From Pisaster brevispinus (Eukaryota; Echinodermata; Asteroidea; Forcipulatida; Asteriidae): a DNA stretch of 64,000 nucleotides. The position numbers were made by a program, and so were the translations under genes. Within the stretch, counting starts at the first letter, position 1; each line of letters opens with the position of its first letter. The DNA lies in assembly GCA_023634235.1 (NCBI GenBank), contig JAMKCF010000023.1:3881001-3945000 (forward strand), written 5' to 3'. The notes below the pieces were generated by a model. It did not search any database. It had not been told where the DNA came from and saw nothing but the letters and a program-made list of their open reading frames with translations. Of the stretch, positions 59,491 through 64,000 are shown piece by piece.

Positions 59491-62400
59491 GTGAGTATTT
59501 TAGTGAACGGAAAGGACTTTACGACAATGACAGAGGAAACTTGTCATTACGGAATGCGACATTTTATGCCAGTAGAAATGTCATCGTCACTTGATCGGAA
59601 AGTTGCTGTTTTGTTGTTGTTGGGAGTTACAATTTCATTGTCGAAACTGCGAATTTGAGCCCATAAAAATGACATTGATCTCTCATTAACGAACAGAAAT
59701 GTTCATACCATTCGAGAATTAGCCAAAAATATTGTTGTTTTTATTAATTTGTTCTCGTGTGTTATTATTCAAGAATATCATTGGGAATACAAGGTCATTT
59801 TCCCGGGAATATTGTTTGTCTAAATAGTTAAATTATGTTTAAAGAGCGCCCTCTCTCTAAAATGTTTTTAATACAACGACTTGCACGCATGAGTAAATAC
59901 AAAACATTCACGTCATCAATTGTACAAATAGTTGGTATATGTGTGACATGCACCTGTTGGGTTTTTCCCAGTAAAAATGACAATCAATCCAGTGTCTGTC
60001 ACGCTGTAGTTTATGGAGATCATGTGCTATGCAGTGACCACATTTTGCAATTACCAGCAGTCCCATGTTTGAAAGTCCCATTATTCCAAAAAAGGACAAT
60101 GCATTTTCTACCTGCATTTTGTTTTACGGGATGCTGAATACATCGTTCACAGTTTGCATCCACAATGACCAGTGTAAAACTAAAGAACTTGTAGATTTAA
60201 ATAATAGTTTGCGATTTACAAGTAGACATATTCAAAGCACAGTCTCACAGGTTGTTGTTGGTTGTAGTTTAAAGGTTGCGTGATAGATCAAATTGGGAGA
60301 GTTTTATTGTGCTTTTTTCTGAGACTGGCACCTGGCATCTGTCGTGCAGAAACCCAAAATGGCACAATATAAGAATGTTCCATATGGTATCAAACAACAA
60401 TCAAAATTATAATTGGCGTAGTATACTTTCATTACATACAACATAAATATATGTGGGAATGTAAAGACAGAAGTAATTATAGCCGAGCGGCGATATTGTG
60501 CGACAGAATTTCCTGTAGAGCAGACAGGCACACGTTGATGTATTATGGACAGACCTTGGGGTTTAATATAAAGCGTTCATTCAAACCATCAGAGCGCAGA
60601 GTCTATTATAAGTGCTGCATAACTTACTGTCTAACCCTGGTCTAGGAACAATTCCTATAACCTGTGTTGGGTTTCCTATCGTGCTAGGTTTAATTTTCAG
60701 TATTCTATTCCATTCTGAATGATTATTGCTTAAAAATATGTAACTACTTAGCATCGTATTGCTTGACTGGTAGTATTACAGCGCATTTTGGCTGGTAATC
60801 TGCTTTTGCTAAGCAATGATATTCTGTGCTTAGCAGATTGAATTACTTAATAGCTGTATGAAATTGGTTCCCAGATGGTATTGAAATGTGAGAATATTCG
60901 TCGTCTGTAAGAGAAGACTAGATCGATACTTAGTGTATCAGACATAGAGTTACTCAGGTTTCTTGTTTTGTTCCATACGTGATGAATATGAAAGTCTAAT
61001 TATTTGGTAAATATTCCAAGATGATTTTCAGTAATCAACATGTCCACCCTCAGCATGACATTTTATTTCAAGTTCCCTGATCTTCGTTCCTCCAAAAAAT
61101 CTGAAACCGAATGTTCTTTCAAATACTTTTGAAATTGTCTTCATGCATGTATTCAGTATTTTTTATGCCTATTGGGTAAGTGGCTTTACATCTGCATGCA
61201 TTATCATCTAACACTAACCGCATCAAATCTATACTCTCAATTTCTAACTTTTGTTTCAAGTAAATTTAACAATGTTCATAGCATTTTAGTCCATTGTTAC
61301 CCCACATTAATTTTGTTACACAAATAGTTTTGTTGGAGTAGTTCATGTTTTCTCAGCCATATATGTTTCGAACGACTCTGTTAAAATATTTCTGCTCAAA
61401 ACCACCTGGGTTTAAAACAAACTCTTTGTTTACTAACGGCCGATGAAATTATCATTTCATTTCAAGTTGTGCTTATGGGAAGAAAGATCCCAAATATTAA
61501 ACAGATCGATATTCTAAAATGATCAACCTGTCCAAATTTGGAGTCACCTGGAGTTCAGAAATGCATTCAACCCGAATAAACAGGCTGACATTTTCCTGTC
61601 AAACGCATAGCTCTGAATAACTGTCATAAAGATAAGCTGCCGCTGGAAAGATCAATTTCAAGTCCAAAACCCATTTAGGATGTTTACAAAGACAAAACAT
61701 ATGTTTAAAATTACAAAATCATAAATTATGCACCTTAAAAGAAAAAAAGTAAGCCCCTAAACAAAATCGAGCATTATCCGTTTCAGGGGTTAAGTTAGCA
61801 AATACTTTATAGCAAGAGGACACTGCACTTGTCAATAAATAGTGCAAGGTTGGTAATTAAGGGACATACAATAATTCGACACGGCATCTAAAACAGTTAT
61901 CCCCATCGTAGTGTCCATACATAAAGTGGAACCCACGTAGTTCATCAGAAGATAGCCGCAAAATATAGCCGTATACACCGATGCACATGACGGGCGCTAT
62001 ATGTCTCGCTTCACAGCCGCAGCTATGCCATTAATCCCCCTGTTTGCATGCTAGTCCTGTGTTCTTCATAGACTAGGTTGTTCTAACGCTTACACAACCC
62101 TACGTATTTCCATATTGACTAGTGTGCAGCTTATGCCCGCATAAATTACTTATAAATATGTATTACTTGACATAGGTGCGCACTGCGAATAAAAGTAATG
62201 CTAGCGAGCAAGGTCGTACCAATATAAAGAGAATTGTGTATGGTGTCTGTGTGCATCATATTGAACGGTTTCCGCACAGTTTCGTATCGTGCACGGTTTA
62301 TAGACGGACAAACGACCGTTTGCTAATCGAAATATAATTTTTATTTTGACCATGGCCAAAGGAATAACAGCTCAAAATGGAATCGTATAATCGTTGCTAG

Positions 62401-62641
62401 GAATTGTCACTGCATGCAGATTGAACTGATGCGCACATCGAATGGGAGAAAAAAGGATAAACCTTCGTGAATATTCATACGGGACTGCATCCATACCCAC
62501 CTAAATGTCAGCTGTAGTATACACACAATCTTGATGTAGTAAACGTGCATGCTGTTTGATTGTGTAACTTAAAGCAAAGAGGCAGTGAAATGAAGGATGC
62601 CACTGCGTCTTAAGACTTCCGTATTGACCAACTCATCATTC
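59491..62641. other. Presumed intron or upstream flank of the Cav2 exon
   Basis: Apart from the hairpin MITE at 60723 and an AGCGCCCTCT motif at 59845, nothing recognised. AATATAAAGAG near 62221 is a possible TATA-like box if the channel exon is a first exon, but this is weak. Confidence 0.45.
60723..60872. mobile_element. Hairpin MITE C, copy 4
   Basis: Shares TTTTGGCTGGTAATCTGCTT, TGTGCTTAGCAG and the end AGCTGTATGAAATTGGTTCCC with the family. The left end is diverged. Confidence 0.6.
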
Positions 62642-62668
62642 TTATTGCCTTCTCTTTGATCCGTACAG
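62642..62668 (+). other. Candidate 3' splice acceptor before the Cav2 exon
   Basis: A T/C-rich tract leads into ...CCGTACAG at 62661-62668, one base before the ATG. Use of this acceptor places base A62669 as the last base of a split codon, followed by ATG in frame. Phase-2 donors upstream would therefore read through into the channel. If only non-coding leader exons are joined here, translation starts at ATG 62670. Confidence 0.55.
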
Positions 62669-62669
62669 A

Positions 62670-62908
62670 ATGGCCGCCCTCTCCTCCGGGCCCACATCGC
62701 CGTTCTCAGATGCCTTGGACATAGCTGGCTTCGGCGGGGATGGGACGTCACCGGCCCATGGTGGGGGAGGCAAGGGAGGTGGGTCAGGAAAGAAGCTCAA
62801 AGGTCCAGCAGGATTTATTGTGTCTATGATCACCAGCAACAGATCATTGTTCATATTCAGCGAGCAGAATTTCATCCGAAGATGCGCCAAGTGGTTAACA
62901 GAGTGGCT
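62670..62908 (+). CDS. First (or second) coding exon of a Cav2-type voltage-gated calcium channel alpha-1 subunit, partial
   Basis: This exon encodes the cytoplasmic N-terminus of a pore-forming calcium channel subunit of the presynaptic Cav2 class, up to the edge of segment IS1. It has 79 codons plus two bases. Residues 20-40 are Gly-rich, as in vertebrate Cav2.1. Residues 57-71 read NRSLFIFSEQNFIRR and residues 76-79 read LTEW, which match the conserved block before IS1 in Cav2 channels (SLF(I/L)FSE.N.(I/V)R...EW then PPFEY). The ATG has A at -3 and G at +4, and an in-frame stop lies at 62625-62627. A pyrimidine-rich tract ending in AG at 62667-62668 is also a good splice acceptor, so the exon may be joined to an upstream one in phase 2. 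The exon ends after TGG CT (phase 2) at an AT-AC donor. Reading on gives only LYPF and a stop, which is intronic. Class Cav2 is a firm family match. The exact start is inferred. Confidence 0.85.
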
Positions 62909-62918
62909 ATATCCTTTT
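62909..62918 (+). other. U12-type (AT-AC) minor-spliceosome 5' splice site
   Basis: ATATCCTTTT directly follows the conserved ...LTEW coding block, with two bases of the next codon used. It equals the minor-class AT-AC 5' splice site consensus (ATATCCTTT). No GT donor exists that keeps the conserved W. The nearby GTGG and GTGGCT positions would delete the KWLTEW block. U12-type introns are known at conserved positions in voltage-gated sodium and calcium channel genes. The branch site and AC acceptor lie beyond the window, so the intron is only half visible. Confidence 0.75.
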
Positions 62919-64000
62919 TAAATTTGACTGTAACACCCCATTCTACTTTTAAGGTTTGTTTTTCATGCTTCCTAAAGAAGGGATGGTCATACAATGGTAA
63001 GTCGGAAACAGTTTTTGTCGATCTTTCATTAGTAGGCCCCTACCGTTTAAAAGTAAGAGATATTTACAAAATGTTGATGGAATTTATAGAAGTGGTGAGT
63101 ATATTTCCCTGAGAGTGTGGTTGTGTTAATACACAATACCAAAAATGGGCCTGTCTATTGCCTCCTAGCCTCGATTTTGTCACCGTGATAATAGTGTACA
63201 GTACATTGATAACACGACAGCAATCATTACTAGATACCCCCAGGGGATTAGGCACCAGACCTTTTTCAATCCAGCCCTTTTTCAGTTACATCGACCGTGT
63301 CTACAATCGGCAGTGGCTACGGGGGCATACTCCTCAATGTTATCACACTTGCCACCAGCCATAGCTGTAGCCAAACTCGCTTATTTTGATTAGAACTCAG
63401 CCTAAGCTAGCCATATCCATAATCTCTAAGCTGAGGGGGTCGGGCGCCCCTTGAAAATGTACGTTCATCACTACTCAAGGAGACAAGGTACCATATTGAA
63501 GTCATCGATTTAATAAGCAGATCACTTAAACTGCAAACCAAATGACGGTGTTGCGTGAATAAATAAGGTGACATACTACAATGATCTAAAAATAGTTTTC
63601 ACTGTCGGCCTGTTTTTCCGTTCTTTACATTGAAGGTTTTCGAAAACTTAACGAGTATATGAGAGTAACTTGTATTTCTATTTTGCTTTTTGAAGCTGAG
63701 TTTAACAGTTAAATACCAATTTAAATATACCACTGGAAGTGACATATCACTACATTTGACGGCACTAAGCTTTTTTATCAGTTACACCGTTTTTGTTTTC
63801 AAGGAAAACATTTGAGAGGAATTTTGCACAAACTCATTCTGACGACCTCAAACTCATAACTAGCTTTACATTTTGTCACATTGGTTATGAACAAGTTGTT
63901 AGAACTATAATCAGATAATAATAATATTCAAGTGTAAAACAAAATATAAATAGTGCAGCATATGTTAAGGTTTTGAAATTAGTTCCTCGAACTTTTCCAC
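62919..64000 (+). other. Start of the first Cav2 minor-class intron
   Basis: No further exon is seen before the window ends. The 76-codon frame at 62882-63112 merely starts inside the exon in another frame. The shared 18-mer AGATACCCCCAGGGGATT lies at 63232-63249. Confidence 0.6.

Noticed and set aside
62642..62890. 82-codon Pro-rich minus-strand frame opposite the Cav2 exon
   Set aside because: Complement of the Gly-rich coding stretch. The conserved channel motif is on the plus strand.
62998..63003. GTAAGT at 62998 as the true donor of the channel exon
   Set aside because: Reaching it requires reading through the stop at 62919-62921 in the channel frame.
62882..63112. 76-codon frame starting inside the Cav2 exon
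   Set aside because: Out of frame with the channel and mostly intronic. The overlap with the conserved block is a shadow.

Overview
The window is AT-rich, intron- and repeat-dominated metazoan nuclear DNA. It has no operons, ribosome binding sites or long open frames, and coding sequence appears only as short isolated exons with eukaryotic splice signals. The repeats (MITE families, tRNA-derived SINEs, the tail of an L2/CR1-type LINE, a palindromic CACTYTAAAAACT element) resemble ones I associate with echinoderm, probably sea star, genomes. That assignment is an inference from repeat style, not from a marker gene.

The one gene I can name is at the right end on the + strand. An exon at 62670-62908 encodes a Gly-rich N-terminus followed by NRSLFIFSEQNFIRR...LTEW. 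This is the signature that precedes segment IS1 of Cav2-class (N/P/Q/R, cacophony, unc-2) voltage-gated calcium channel alpha-1 subunits. Its 3' end is not a GT donor. The exon runs straight into ATATCCTTTT, the 5' splice site consensus of U12-type AT-AC introns, and the intron continues past the end of the window.

Upstream on the same strand are three candidate exons: 19903-20242 (good acceptor and GTAAGT donor), 59336-59490 (ATG start, GTGAGT donor) and, weaker, 46956-46981 (ATG, GTGAGC donor). All three end in phase 2, the phase an acceptor at 62667-62668 would need to join the channel exon. The window may therefore be the 5' end of one long Cav2 gene with alternative N-termini, with most of the sequence being introns of up to 42 kb. 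The 19903-20242 exon could instead belong to another gene.

The layout is as follows. 1-9.6 kb holds a 63-bp tandem repeat, a MITE, a SINE and an intact foldback DNA transposon (7323-8220) with about 100-bp inverted ends and a perfect 9-bp target duplication. 10-19 kb holds two MITEs, three SINEs, a 16-bp minisatellite and a hairpin MITE. 19.2-20.25 kb holds a 22-bp minisatellite directly before the unassigned exon. 20-37 kb is mostly unique non-coding DNA with MITEs and a palindromic element. 37-42 kb holds the 63-bp family again in the opposite orientation, a 36-bp minisatellite, a near-perfect 36-bp hairpin and a LINE 3' end. 42-62 kb is largely unique, with scattered MITE and SINE copies and the candidate first exons.

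Most short open frames (60-120 codons) are what AT-rich non-coding DNA and tandem repeats produce, and they are not annotated as genes.
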